Source: JBNJGT01 sp964473285 (GTDB lineage: Archaea > Nanobdellota > Nanobdellia > Woesearchaeales > JACJVW01). From it: a stretch of DNA of 62,277 nucleotides. The notes under the pieces were generated by a model that saw only the letters and a program-made list of their open reading frames with translations, was not told the DNA's origin and did not search any database. The position numbers were made by a program, and so were the translations under genes. Shown here piece by piece: positions 1 to 8,255 of this stretch. Position 1 is the first letter of the stretch. Each line of letters begins with the position of its first letter. The DNA is taken from the NCBI GenBank assembly GCA_964473285.1, contig CAYYOI010000002.1, positions 1 through 62,277 of the forward strand. Reading direction: 5' to 3'.

Positions 1-37
1 TGTTATCCTCCTGCAAGGCAGCACCATTTTCTTTTTA

Positions 38-52
38 AGTATCGGAGATACT
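38..52 (+). repeat. Small perfect hairpin upstream of 5S rRNA
   Basis: AGTATC and GATACT flank a GGA loop, giving a perfect 6-bp stem just before the 5S promoter. The preceding bases are T-rich. It could end a transcript entering from the left or be a regulatory site; the sequence alone does not decide. Nothing else recognisable lies in bases 1-60. Confidence 0.35.
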
Positions 53-62
53 GTAGACACCG

Positions 63-75
63 ATATATTTTTAAA
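63..75 (+). promoter_or_regulatory. TATA box of the 5S rRNA gene
   Basis: An A/T stretch (ATATATTTTTAAA) is centred about 26-28 bases before the predicted 5' end of the 5S rRNA, the normal archaeal TATA-to-start distance. It implies that the 5S gene is transcribed from its own promoter. Confidence 0.6.
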
Positions 76-93
76 GGAGAATGGATTTCCCTG

Positions 94-213
94 TATCAGA
101 CGGCCAGAGTGGTCAGGATATACCTGTTCCCATTTCGAACACAGCAGTCAAGCTGACCTACGTTTCCGATTGTACTGTACTTCAGTACGGGAACTCGGAA
201 AAGCCGTCACCCT
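94..213 (+). rRNA. rrf: 5S ribosomal RNA
   Basis: The core shows the 5S landmarks in order: GGCCAGAGTGGT, then CCTGTTCCCATTTCGAACAC (loop C region), then AAGCTGACCTACGTTTCCGA, a short arm closed by GTACT/AGTAC, and GGGAACTC. Helix I is visible as GACGGC near the 5' end pairing with GCCGTC near the 3' end. The exact ends are estimated from this helix. A T-rich stretch just downstream probably ends transcription. No 16S or 23S sequence is seen in the window, so linkage to the other rRNAs cannot be judged. The RNA belongs to the large-subunit central protuberance. Confidence 0.9.
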
Positions 214-230
214 TTTCTCAAAATGGTAAG

Positions 231-242
231 TTTTTTATATAT
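231..242 (+). promoter_or_regulatory. TATA box of the archaellin-like gene
   Basis: TTTTTTATATAT is centred near 238, 26 bases before the ATG at 264. This supports a leaderless start at 264 rather than the upstream TTG (249) or ATG (252). The same T-run may also serve as the 5S terminator. Confidence 0.5.
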
Positions 243-263
243 CTTTAGTTGATGTCCTTAGAT

Positions 264-1112
264 ATGGATAAAAAAGGCGAGACGGGGATTAGTGTTCTAT
301 TCGTGATTATTGGAAGCATTCTTATTGTTACAGCTGTTGTGGGATTGTATCTTGTCAGCACGGACAAACTGCAGACACAAGGGCTTAACATTGCAGACAA
401 GAGTGAAAGATCTGTATCAAACAAGTTAAAGCTGGATGATCTTTCATCAACCTATACAAGTGATTACATGCTAAAGGACATGGAGGCCCAATTGAGGCTT
501 GAGACTGGTTCAGATGGTGTCAAGCTTAGTGATATAGCATTAAGCATTAAGAGCCCTAACAGCACATCCAAGCTGGTATACAAAGGAGTGGGCTCATCAA
601 CAGAGCATGCATCTGACGGGTATTTCACCTTTGGCCATGAGACCTATGATGTCCCTGGCACTACACCAGAGGATTTTGACGAAGACAATGTGTCTGAGTC
701 ATTGACACGATCCGAAGGTTATGCCTGGCTTAACTTGAGCGGAGGGGATGATGTAAGACTTGGAGGGTGTACTGCGCCTGCAACATTCAACCCTGAACTT
801 GAGGAAAATGAATATGTCAAAGAGGTTACAGGGACTTGCGAGGATTCAAATGTCACTTCAGTGACTGTAACACCTTACAGGATAGGAGAGGGATATTTCA
901 CAGCACAATATCTCAAGAAAGGAGATCATCCATTGGAGAACATGATAACAAATGGTGATATATTCAAGATATATTTTGAGATGCAGGAGCCTCTTGATAT
1001 AGAACAGATAGTAACAATAAATGTGGTTACACAGTCAGGAGCGCAAACACCTGTCATGTTCATCACACCTGATACTCCTAAAGTTGGAAGGGTATCCTTG
1101 AGCCATTATTGA
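264..1112 (+). CDS. Archaellin / type IV pilin-like surface protein
   Basis: The N-terminus (MDKKGETGIS, then about 20 hydrophobic residues) matches a class III signal peptide, which prepilin peptidase (FlaK/PibD type) would cut after the glycine of KKG. The hydrophobic helix would pack in a filament core. The remaining ~240 residues are acidic and rich in Ser/Thr/Gly, as expected of an exported domain, with a cysteine pair (GGCTAP and GTCED). The ATG at 264 is chosen because a TATA box lies 26 bases upstream. No archaellum motor genes (flaI/flaJ) are present nearby. It converges with the rqcH-like gene and their ends overlap by 7 bases. It could be an archaellin or another pilin; the N-terminal class is clear, the filament type is not. 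Confidence 0.75.
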   Translation: MDKKGETGISVLFVIIGSILIVTAVVGLYLVSTDKLQTQGLNIADKSERSVSNKLKLDDLSSTYTSDYMLKDMEAQLRLETGSDGVKLSDIALSIKSPNSTSKLVYKGVGSSTEHASDGYFTFGHETYDVPGTTPEDFDEDNVSESLTRSEGYAWLNLSGGDDVRLGGCTAPATFNPELEENEYVKEVTGTCEDSNVTSVTVTPYRIGEGYFTAQYLKKGDHPLENMITNGDIFKIYFEMQEPLDIEQIVTINVVTQSGAQTPVMFITPDTPKVGRVSLSHY

Positions 1113-2164
1113 AGTTCAAGAACTATTTTTTTATCTTTAAGATCAACATTAACTACAGAGGGATGTCTCTCCAGTGTTTCCTTGATCTCTGCCCATGAGC
1201 ATTCCTGACTATGGATGTCAGAGAGCAGTTTTGAGAGTTCCTGATAACGGTTATATATCATATGAGCCTTTGCCTGGTTTTCCTCAATCTTTTTTTCCAT
1301 GTCTTCTAATGCCTGTGCCTGGGAGTCTATTATACGTTGGAGTTTCTTTTGCGCTTTGGTCTGAGAGGTCTCTATCTGCTGGACTTCGGTTTCAAGGCGT
1401 TGTGCAAAGACAGTGTCAATTGCTTCATTGAAAGTAGGATACCGGGTAAAGTCAGAATGCTCTTGCAATGGAAAGGGATATATCTCATTATTCTTAAGAA
1501 CAACAGGGTCGGCAGGAGTCTGAATAAATTGCTGTACTGTGTCATAGACTTCTTTAGTATCTGACTGGTCCTTCAGACGGGAAACTATCTCCTGGGCATA
1601 GGTTCCTCCTAAACCGAATGTTACGGCAAGGGATTTTACGAGGTTATCTCCAAGATGTTCCCTGAACTGTTCGTATGAGAGATCCGGCAGAAATGGCCGT
1701 CGTTTAGGTGTCTGGTAAGGATTGCCTGGTTTCATGACCCTGTCTTTCCAGGCCTGGGCCTTGTGAAGGGAGATCATCCTGTAATCTTCGCATAGTATAA
1801 CGTTTCCTTTTCCAAAACACTCTATCATCATCTCATAGGTCGTGTCCTTTGTCTCAAAGGTAATCTTTACAATCCGTTCCATGCCGACCTGTTCGATATT
1901 CTCTACACGGGCATTTGTAAGGCGCTTTCGAAGGAACATGCAAAAGCCTTTGGGATGGCCTGTGTTTTCACGCTTTACTGTTGTCAGATAGAAAAGATTG
2001 GGAAGCAGGATGCGAAGCATTGCCTTACCCTTACCTGGAACATGAAGCCTTATGAGAAACTCATCCTGGAGAGGCTGAAATATCTTATCAACCTTGCCTC
2101 TAACAAGCCATTGCAGTTCTGATACAATATAGGATAATTCAAAGCCTGAGATCTGTTCTTTCAT
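1106..2164 (-). CDS. rqcH: RqcH/NEMF (FbpA-like) N-terminal protein lacking the NFACT-R domain
   Basis: RqcH/NEMF proteins bind stalled large ribosomal subunits with peptidyl-tRNA and direct C-terminal tailing in ribosome quality control. The first ~200 residues resemble the NFACT-N domain (GFELSYIVSEL, GKVDKIFQP, RILLPNLFYLTT, GFCMFLRKRL), followed by a coiled-coil region at roughly 250-320. The protein stops at 352 residues with VVNVDLKDKKIVLELQ, just where archaeal homologues of about 600-700 residues continue into the NFACT-R (DUF814) domain. That domain is absent here and the next bases belong to the convergent archaellin-like gene. It may be a real split or a truncation. A TATA box 27 bases before the ATG points to a leaderless mRNA. 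Confidence 0.85.
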   Translation of the reverse strand: MKEQISGFELSYIVSELQWLVRGKVDKIFQPLQDEFLIRLHVPGKGKAMLRILLPNLFYLTTVKRENTGHPKGFCMFLRKRLTNARVENIEQVGMERIVKITFETKDTTYEMMIECFGKGNVILCEDYRMISLHKAQAWKDRVMKPGNPYQTPKRRPFLPDLSYEQFREHLGDNLVKSLAVTFGLGGTYAQEIVSRLKDQSDTKEVYDTVQQFIQTPADPVVLKNNEIYPFPLQEHSDFTRYPTFNEAIDTVFAQRLETEVQQIETSQTKAQKKLQRIIDSQAQALEDMEKKIEENQAKAHMIYNRYQELSKLLSDIHSQECSWAEIKETLERHPSVVNVDLKDKKIVLELQ

Positions 2165-2183
2165 GGATTGGAGGGACCTGGTT

Positions 2184-2195
2184 TAATATATAAAG
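2184..2195 (-). promoter_or_regulatory. TATA box of rqcH-like gene
   Basis: On the minus strand CTTTATATATTA lies about 26 bases upstream of the ATG at 2164, consistent with a leaderless transcript. A divergent TATA-like sequence (AATTTAAATAG, near 2231-2241) serves the peptidase gene starting at 2265. Confidence 0.55.
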
Positions 2196-2264
2196 GCTCT
2201 GGACATTTTCACTTGATGGAGTAATACTCAAATTTAAATAGAAGATAAACCTAAAATAAATCCT

Positions 2265-3332
2265 ATGAAGGATAAGCTGAGAAAAACTTTCCTTGAACTG
2301 GTAAGCATAAGTGAAGTATACCCTAATGAAGACAAGATAATAGGATACATAGAGAGAAGGCTTGCTGATTCAGGGATTGCTTTCAAGCGTGACTCTTTCA
2401 ATAATATAATTGCGTGGGTAGAGGGCAGTGGTCGTTCAATTCTACTCAATACCCATATGGACATACCTGAACCTAACCCAAAACTTTCTGTTATCTCACA
2501 AGGAGATATCATCTCCAGTGATGGCAATACAATCCTTGGAGCAGACCCAAAATCAGGACTTGCAGTGCTTATTGAATTTCTTATCAAAATAAAAGAATCG
2601 AAAGACAATCATCATACAGTAGAAGCTGTTATTACAAGAGGAGAGGAAGCTGGACTAATAGGAGCAACAAATCTGGATTACAGCCTGATAAAATCAAAGA
2701 GAGGATTAGTACTTGATGAGGACGGACCTGTCAGCAGGGTAATAATAAAAGCCCCATGTGTGATAAAGCTTGATATAGAGATTAGAGGAAAGAAAGGACA
2801 TCCGAGAAATCCAAAAGAGGGTAAAAACGTATTACCGGCATTAGAAGAGATATTATATAAGATACCACCAGGGTATTCAAAAGAAGGCCTAACCTGGAAT
2901 ATTGGATTGATCAGTGCGGGATCGGCTAGAAATACTATCCCAGGGGAACTTAATATTGCTGCTGAATTACGAAGCTATAGCAAAGAAGATATTGAGTCAG
3001 GATATAAGAGGATACACAAGCAGTTCAAAGATTCATGTTCAAATCGTGGTCTTTCCCTGAAGATTCAAATAACACAGAGATATTATGGGTATTCAATCAG
3101 TAATGATAGTGAACTGATAAATGACATGAGAAAAACTTACAAAAAAATGGATATAATGCCTGGATTCTATAGTACTTTCGGAGGTTCAGATGCAAATATC
3201 TTCAACAATAAAGGGATACAAACTGTTCCAATCGGTTCTGCATACTATAACGCGCACCAACACCAAGAATATGTCAGGATGGATGATATGCAAAACATAA
3301 TGAAATTCCTGGAACTATTCTATGCTTTCTAA
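2265..3332 (+). CDS. M20-family zinc peptidase (PepT/PepD-like)
   Basis: This looks like a co-catalytic zinc aminopeptidase or tripeptidase that trims short peptides in the cytoplasm. Family motifs appear in order: NTHMDIP (H64, D66), LGADPKSG (bridging D94), TRGEEAGLIGA (catalytic and metal-binding Glu 127-128), LDEDGP (around 151) and the late His in NAHQHQ (about 331). A lid-domain insertion lies between about 165 and 270. Its 355 residues are normal for the family. No signal peptide is visible. A TATA box lies about 28 bases upstream. The 3' end overlaps the convergent HAD gene by 18 bases. The exact substrate cannot be read from sequence. Confidence 0.85.
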   Translation: MKDKLRKTFLELVSISEVYPNEDKIIGYIERRLADSGIAFKRDSFNNIIAWVEGSGRSILLNTHMDIPEPNPKLSVISQGDIISSDGNTILGADPKSGLAVLIEFLIKIKESKDNHHTVEAVITRGEEAGLIGATNLDYSLIKSKRGLVLDEDGPVSRVIIKAPCVIKLDIEIRGKKGHPRNPKEGKNVLPALEEILYKIPPGYSKEGLTWNIGLISAGSARNTIPGELNIAAELRSYSKEDIESGYKRIHKQFKDSCSNRGLSLKIQITQRYYGYSISNDSELINDMRKTYKKMDIMPGFYSTFGGSDANIFNNKGIQTVPIGSAYYNAHQHQEYVRMDDMQNIMKFLELFYAF

Positions 3333-3965
3333 TTCAGAGAGGACATGTATGATATTATCTGCCATGTGAAAAGAGTCAGATGGAAATGTATTGGTTATTG
3401 CTATTGCCTGCATCCCTGCTTTTCTTGCAGCAATGATTCCATTGACGGAGTCCTCAACTACCATGCACTGGGAATAGTCAATGCCAATGTCCTCGGCAGC
3501 TCTCATGAAAAGGTCTGGAGCAGGCTTACTGTTTTGTACCATTTCTGAATGGACTGCTGCATCAAAAAAGGACAGGAGATTGAAACGGGAATCTATATAC
3601 TCAAGCATTTCCTTTCGGGCAGAGGTTGCAAGGGCAAGCCTGTATCTTTTCTGAAGGCGGGATAGGACAAATTTGACCCTGGGAAACAACCTGATATCAT
3701 CCTGGTATTGGGCTTCATAAGCAATCTTTTCTGATATGATATTCTCAGGCGTATCCTGAAGACCGAAGTCCCCTATCAGCCGCATTGCTATCTGCTTTGA
3801 GGATGTGCCGTTGTATTTCTTGAATTCTTCCTTATTGAAGGAGAGATTGCGTTTATCAAAGATTGATTTCCATATTTTCATATGGACTGGCATTGAATCA
3901 ACCAAAACACCGTCCATGTCAAAGATTATTGCCTGCATACAGATTCTTTGGGTGAAGTCATTCAT
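3315..3965 (-). CDS. HAD-superfamily phosphatase, beta-phosphoglucomutase-like
   Basis: The protein carries the HAD motif I FDMDGVLVDS with both catalytic aspartates, a cap domain, motif II (ALATSARKE), the motif III lysine (NSKPAPD) and motif IV (VVEDSVNG). This pattern belongs to the GPH/beta-phosphoglucomutase-like subgroup, which hydrolyses or transfers phosphate on small sugar phosphates. It follows glmS by 5 bases and is probably co-transcribed with glmM-glmU-glmS, so an amino-sugar or hexose phosphate is a reasonable but unproven substrate. An internal ATG at 3938, directly before the motif I strand, is an alternative start that would remove nine residues. Confidence 0.85.
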   Translation of the reverse strand: MNDFTQRICMQAIIFDMDGVLVDSMPVHMKIWKSIFDKRNLSFNKEEFKKYNGTSSKQIAMRLIGDFGLQDTPENIISEKIAYEAQYQDDIRLFPRVKFVLSRLQKRYRLALATSARKEMLEYIDSRFNLLSFFDAAVHSEMVQNSKPAPDLFMRAAEDIGIDYSQCMVVEDSVNGIIAARKAGMQAIAITNTFPSDSFHMADNIIHVLSELESIE

Positions 3966-3970
3966 AAAAG

Positions 3971-5566
3971 TTATGATACGGTGACAGATTTTGCAAGATT
4001 CCTGGGTTTGTCAATAGGCAGTCCTTTCTTCAATGCTGCATGGTAACTCATCAGATGGCCCCTGATGGTTGAAAGGATCACATCCTCAAGTCTTGAGCAG
4101 GGAAGTTCCATAAGCTCACCGCCACGTGCGCGTACTTCAGAGTTTGTGTGTGGATCAGCAAGGCTTAATACCTGAAAACCTGATTCGACAAGTGCAAGGG
4201 GGCCGTGCTTGAGTTCACCTGCAATGACGGGTTCAGCATGAATATAGGTAACCTCTTTTAACTTGAGAGCAATCTCCCTTGCTACAGGGTAGAAGATGCC
4301 TTTGCCCAGGACAAAACAGCGCTCATCCACAAGGGGGATTGAAGTGTCATGTATAACCTGTTCGATCAGGTGGGGGATTCTATCAATATCAATTGAGAGC
4401 CCTAAAAGGCCTGCGATCCTGAAGAGCATAATCACTTGATTGGTGAAGGCTTTTGTGGATGCAACAGCTATCTCTGATCCTGCGCAGATATCAAGGGTTA
4501 CATCACTAATACGGTGAAGGGTGGAGGCAGGGACATTGACTATTGAGATGACACGGGCATTGGTGTTTTTTATGCATCGCAACAAGTCCATTGTCTCCCC
4601 GCTTTGTGAAAATGCTATGATAAGGTCAGGGTTTCCAGTGTATTCTGAGGCTATGTGAGCCTGGGCGTCCATTCCACACTGTCTAAAGAGATGCTCTCCT
4701 ATGAGTGCGGCATGATAACTGGTCCCGCATCCCAGTAATACAGTCTTATTATTTTTGATGAGATTTTTTGCATTGTGCAGTGCATCTTTTTGAGAGGGGA
4801 AACTATCGATCAGGTTCCTGGCAGTTCTTGGCTGTTCTTCAATCTCCTTTAGCATGTGATGCTCATAGTTTCGCTTATCATGAGTTGTATCATACATGCT
4901 GAATGATTCAGGCTTAGGCTGGAGTCGTTTACCCTGTTTGAAGACTTTTATATCTGAAGAGATCACAGCATAGGAATCATCTTCAAGAAATATTGCTGAA
5001 TCTGTCTTGTCAGAAAATGCGTGGATATCTGATGCTATGTAGATGGTGTTTCCTGATGTACCTATTGCAAGAGAGGAGTCCCGCTTCAGGCAATAGATTG
5101 TTCTTTCATGAAGAATCAAAATTGCAAATGTGCCATCTATCTCATCTAGGAATTTCTGGCAAATCTCTTGCATTGAAAGTGAGGATAAATGATAATCAAA
5201 ATAATGAACAATGAATTCTGAATCTGTATCTGAATAAAATATGTATCCCTTTTTTTCCAGTTCTTCCCTTTTGACATTGAGGATTCCGTTGTGAACTGCA
5301 AATACTGTCTTGCTCTTATTTGCATGAGGATGGGCATTATTTTCTGTTATGGTCCCATGGGTAGCCCAGCGGGTATGAGATATACCTCTTGTTGCACGTT
5401 CGTTTTTGATCTCTTCTCGAAGGTTATCTATCCCTCCAACAGTCTTTTCAAAGATTGAATCTGTAACAAGGCCTGCTGAGTCATAACCCCTGTATTCGAG
5501 CCTTTCTAAGCGATCAATCAATTCATTTACCTGGAAATCTCCGCTCATCCCCACTATTCCGCACAT
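3971..5566 (-). CDS. glmS: Glutamine--fructose-6-phosphate aminotransferase
   Basis: GlmS converts fructose-6-phosphate and glutamine into glucosamine-6-phosphate, the entry step to UDP-GlcNAc. The N-terminal MCGIVG places the nucleophile cysteine second, with RLEYRGYDSAG, SHTRWATHG and HNGILN of the glutaminase domain. The sugar isomerase part has two SIS domains (FSQSGETMD, ASTKAFTNQV), and the family lysine lies near the end. At 531 residues it is shorter than the ~600 of bacterial enzymes, mainly in the linker. A GAGGTGAT Shine-Dalgarno four bases before the second ATG favours a start at 5566, not 5569. The start overlaps the glmU stop, so the two are likely translationally coupled. Confidence 0.95.
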   Translation of the reverse strand: MCGIVGMSGDFQVNELIDRLERLEYRGYDSAGLVTDSIFEKTVGGIDNLREEIKNERATRGISHTRWATHGTITENNAHPHANKSKTVFAVHNGILNVKREELEKKGYIFYSDTDSEFIVHYFDYHLSSLSMQEICQKFLDEIDGTFAILILHERTIYCLKRDSSLAIGTSGNTIYIASDIHAFSDKTDSAIFLEDDSYAVISSDIKVFKQGKRLQPKPESFSMYDTTHDKRNYEHHMLKEIEEQPRTARNLIDSFPSQKDALHNAKNLIKNNKTVLLGCGTSYHAALIGEHLFRQCGMDAQAHIASEYTGNPDLIIAFSQSGETMDLLRCIKNTNARVISIVNVPASTLHRISDVTLDICAGSEIAVASTKAFTNQVIMLFRIAGLLGLSIDIDRIPHLIEQVIHDTSIPLVDERCFVLGKGIFYPVAREIALKLKEVTYIHAEPVIAGELKHGPLALVESGFQVLSLADPHTNSEVRARGGELMELPCSRLEDVILSTIRGHLMSYHAALKKGLPIDKPRNLAKSVTVS

Positions 5567-6717
5567 CATATCACCTCATTTGGTCTTGTCCATTGACCGG
5601 GGTCGATTGCAATACCTGGATAAAGCATCGTCCCTATACCGGTCTTTACGTCGTCTGCAATGATCGCACCAAACTTTCGCCTTCCTGTGGAGCATACACT
5701 CCCGTTCACCTGCATTTTTATTTCCTTATTATCATGCCTAAGATTGGCTGTGATGGTTCCTGCGCCAATGTTCACGTTGGTTCCGATGATTGAATCACCA
5801 ATGTATGACAGGTGACCTACTGATGCACCGGAAAAGAGAAGTGAATTCTTGATCTCACATGCATTGCCTACTTTTACATTATCCTGGATGACTGTTCCTT
5901 TTCGTATGTAACAGTTCGGGCCGATGGTGCAGCCTGAACCTATATAGACCGGACCTTCGATGTATGCACCGCTTTTTATCGTGGTATTTGCACCCACCCG
6001 GACAAGGCCTTTTAGTGTAGCCCTTTTCTCAACCTTACCCTGAATGGATGGTTTCATGCGGTTGACAAAGAATTCCTGCACCTCCAATAGCTGCCAGGGA
6101 TAGCCTACTGGTAACCAGTACTCTCTTATCGACTCAAAATGAAGTTTATTTCTGTTGATAAGGGAGTGAAGATAGTCAATTATCTCGTATTCCCCTCTTG
6201 GAGAGGGTTCTAGCTTATTTTGAAATATTGCTGTGTCCAGAACATAAGCGCCAGTGTTTGCCAGATCAGAGGGTGGCTGTGAAGGCTTCTCGATCAAGGC
6301 AGTCACTAAGTCACCTTTTGATGCAATCACCCCATAGCGTTCTGGATTCTTCACCCTGGAAACAAGGATTGCATAGCGATTCTTGATAAGCCTTTTAAGA
6401 TCATCTCGATTATAGAGATCGTCACCATTCAAAACGATGAATCGGTCTTTTAAATATGGCCGGGCTGCATTGAGTGCAGCGCCAGTACCATTCACTTCGT
6501 TTTGCTCGATAAATGTAACAGGAAGATATGACGGGACTGAGAACTGCTCTTTTTTGTAGTTCACTATAACCAAGACTTCTTCTGCCAGGCCTCTCAACTG
6601 GAAGAGATTATGAGCCAGAAGTGTTGAATCAAGTACAGGAAGCATGGGTTTTGGACGTGTAAGTGTCAAGGGGTACATGCGGGTAGATTTTCCTGCTGCA
6701 AGGATTACTGCCTGCAT
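5566..6717 (-). CDS. glmU: Bifunctional sugar-phosphate nucleotidylyltransferase/acetyltransferase (GlmU-type)
   Basis: The N-terminal half is a nucleotidyltransferase (VILAAGKSTRMYPLT at 4-18, RPKPMLPV, NGDDLY as the metal-binding site). The C-terminal half is a left-handed beta-helix of hexapeptide repeats (PVYIGSGCTIGPNCYIRKG and following), ending with a typical acyltransferase region. Archaeal enzymes of this layout (known from Sulfolobus and Methanocaldococcus) make UDP-GlcNAc from GlcN-1-P. The gene lies between glmM, overlapping by 13 bases, and glmS, overlapping by 3. This arrangement places all three steps of the pathway in one transcript. Activity on other sugars (glucose-1-P) is possible, as such archaeal enzymes are often broad. 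Confidence 0.9.
   Translation of the reverse strand: MQAVILAAGKSTRMYPLTLTRPKPMLPVLDSTLLAHNLFQLRGLAEEVLVIVNYKKEQFSVPSYLPVTFIEQNEVNGTGAALNAARPYLKDRFIVLNGDDLYNRDDLKRLIKNRYAILVSRVKNPERYGVIASKGDLVTALIEKPSQPPSDLANTGAYVLDTAIFQNKLEPSPRGEYEIIDYLHSLINRNKLHFESIREYWLPVGYPWQLLEVQEFFVNRMKPSIQGKVEKRATLKGLVRVGANTTIKSGAYIEGPVYIGSGCTIGPNCYIRKGTVIQDNVKVGNACEIKNSLLFSGASVGHLSYIGDSIIGTNVNIGAGTITANLRHDNKEIKMQVNGSVCSTGRRKFGAIIADDVKTGIGTMLYPGIAIDPGQWTRPNEVI
5570..5577 (-). promoter_or_regulatory. Shine-Dalgarno deciding the glmS start
   Basis: On the minus strand GAGGTGAT precedes the ATG-ATG pair. Its spacing fits the second ATG (5566), which yields the N-terminal Met-Cys needed for the glutaminase. It shows that internal operon genes here use Shine-Dalgarno sites although first genes are often leaderless. 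Confidence 0.6.
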
Positions 6718-8000
6718 ATTTCAGCCTCCATTGTATTGTGGATACTTTCAGCATAGGATGCAAGGTCTGTTTCACTTGGCGATTCAACAAGAATCCTCAC
6801 TTTTGGTTCAGTTCCAGAGTAGCGTACAAGAACCCTGCCATTGATTTTTCTCTCAACATCAGTTATATGTCTCTGGGTCTTTAACAATGAAACCATAGGT
6901 GGCTTCCTTTCCACAGTGTAGTTCCTTAGCAACTGCGGGTATGGCTTGAAGGAAGAGACAAGGTCAGAGAGGGGTTTTTGGTAGTATTTTATGATGCGGG
7001 CAATCATAAGTGTGCTCAAAAGTCCATCACCTGTAGTGCCATAATTACGATAGATCAAATGCCCGGAGTTCTCACCTCCGAACAGCAGGTCATCCTCCTT
7101 CATCCGATAATAGACGTTGCGATCACCACATTTTTCCCGGATAACTTTTATGCCTTTGGTTGAAAGATTATCATCAAGGGCTTTGTTACTGTACTCTGTG
7201 GCAACTATGGCGTTCAGGCCTTGGGTTTCCTTGAGATATATCGCATTCAACCAAAGGAGAGTATCACCATCAATAATATTACCTTTCTCGTCGACAAATA
7301 CAGAACGGTCGCAGTCACCATCAAGTGATACGCCATAATCGGCATGGTGCCCATTGATATAAGCACTCACTTTTTTTGGATATAGGGCGCCACAGCCTTC
7401 ATTGATATTAGTGCCATCTGGTGAATCATTGATGACACTCACTTTTGCCCCTGTTTTTTGCAAAAGGGTTTGTGCCAGGAAAGAAGCAGCACCGTTTGCA
7501 CAGTCAATCACAACATGCATGCCGGATAAGTCAAAACCGGAGAGAGATTCAAGATAAGGGTCATTTTGCAAGGGTTTGATTGAGGGGGTCGACTCATAAC
7601 TATCAATATAGTTTGCAGAGTCCAATGCCTCCTCCAGGAGAGTTTCCTCATGTTTTGTCAGTTTCTCGCCCATGGGGTTGAATAGCTTTATTCCATTATC
7701 AGAAAAAGGGTTATGTGAAGCAGTTATCATGATGCCACCTGATGCGCCATGATGTCTGGTCAGGTATGCTACTGCAGGGGTAGGTATGATTCCTGCATCA
7801 AGAATCTCACCTCCAGCATCAGAGATACCCTCACATAAAGGATCTGAAAGAAGATTACAGGACTTTCTGGTGTCTTGTCCAAGTACAAGTCTCACTTTTT
7901 TGCTATTTTTGACCAATACCTGCCCTAATTTATAAAGGATTTCAGGTGTCAAAGGATATTCCAAAGGCTTTCCACGTATCCCATCTGTTCCAAATATCAT
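6705..8000 (-). CDS. glmM: Phosphoglucosamine mutase
   Basis: GlmM converts glucosamine-6-phosphate to glucosamine-1-phosphate. The start MIFGTDGIRG is the canonical family N-terminus; the active-site phosphoserine lies in ITASHNP, the metal loop in DGDCDRS, the sugar-binding motif in GGENSGH, and the phosphate loop in RYSGTEPKVR. The open frame extends upstream to 8105, but that stretch encodes a hydrophobic run unlike the family. The ATG at 8000 is preferred because TTTTAAAT lies about 25 bases before it on the minus strand (8021-8030). It is the first gene of glmM-glmU-glmS-HAD. The product, UDP-GlcNAc, would feed protein glycosylation. Confidence 0.93.
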   Translation of the reverse strand: MIFGTDGIRGKPLEYPLTPEILYKLGQVLVKNSKKVRLVLGQDTRKSCNLLSDPLCEGISDAGGEILDAGIIPTPAVAYLTRHHGASGGIMITASHNPFSDNGIKLFNPMGEKLTKHEETLLEEALDSANYIDSYESTPSIKPLQNDPYLESLSGFDLSGMHVVIDCANGAASFLAQTLLQKTGAKVSVINDSPDGTNINEGCGALYPKKVSAYINGHHADYGVSLDGDCDRSVFVDEKGNIIDGDTLLWLNAIYLKETQGLNAIVATEYSNKALDDNLSTKGIKVIREKCGDRNVYYRMKEDDLLFGGENSGHLIYRNYGTTGDGLLSTLMIARIIKYYQKPLSDLVSSFKPYPQLLRNYTVERKPPMVSLLKTQRHITDVERKINGRVLVRYSGTEPKVRILVESPSETDLASYAESIHNTMEAEICRQ

Positions 8001-8255
8001 GAAATCATGGGTAACTGAGGGATTTAAAACCTTAATTAAGAAGAACATGATACTAAAAAAGAGAAAAAGGAACAAAATAACTATTAGGACTGAATCAGAG
8101 GGCAAAATAAGGATTTAAAAGGAAAATAAGACCAAAATAAGATTACTGCACCAAAAGAAAGGGAAAACCAGTTAACATACTGAAGTTATCAGGCAGAAAA
8201 AAAAGATAATATTATCATAAATTTTATAATAATCAGCCTCACTTTTCCTGATAAA

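Noticed and set aside
1..60. Possible 3' end of a tRNA (GCACCA) before the 5S gene
   Set aside because: No T-arm or acceptor pairing is present upstream of the CCA; the sequence is too short to support any RNA gene.
8001..8105. A possible N-terminal membrane segment for GlmM
   Set aside because: The family always begins at the FGTDGIRG region, and a TATA box lies inside this stretch 21-30 bases before the ATG at 8000.
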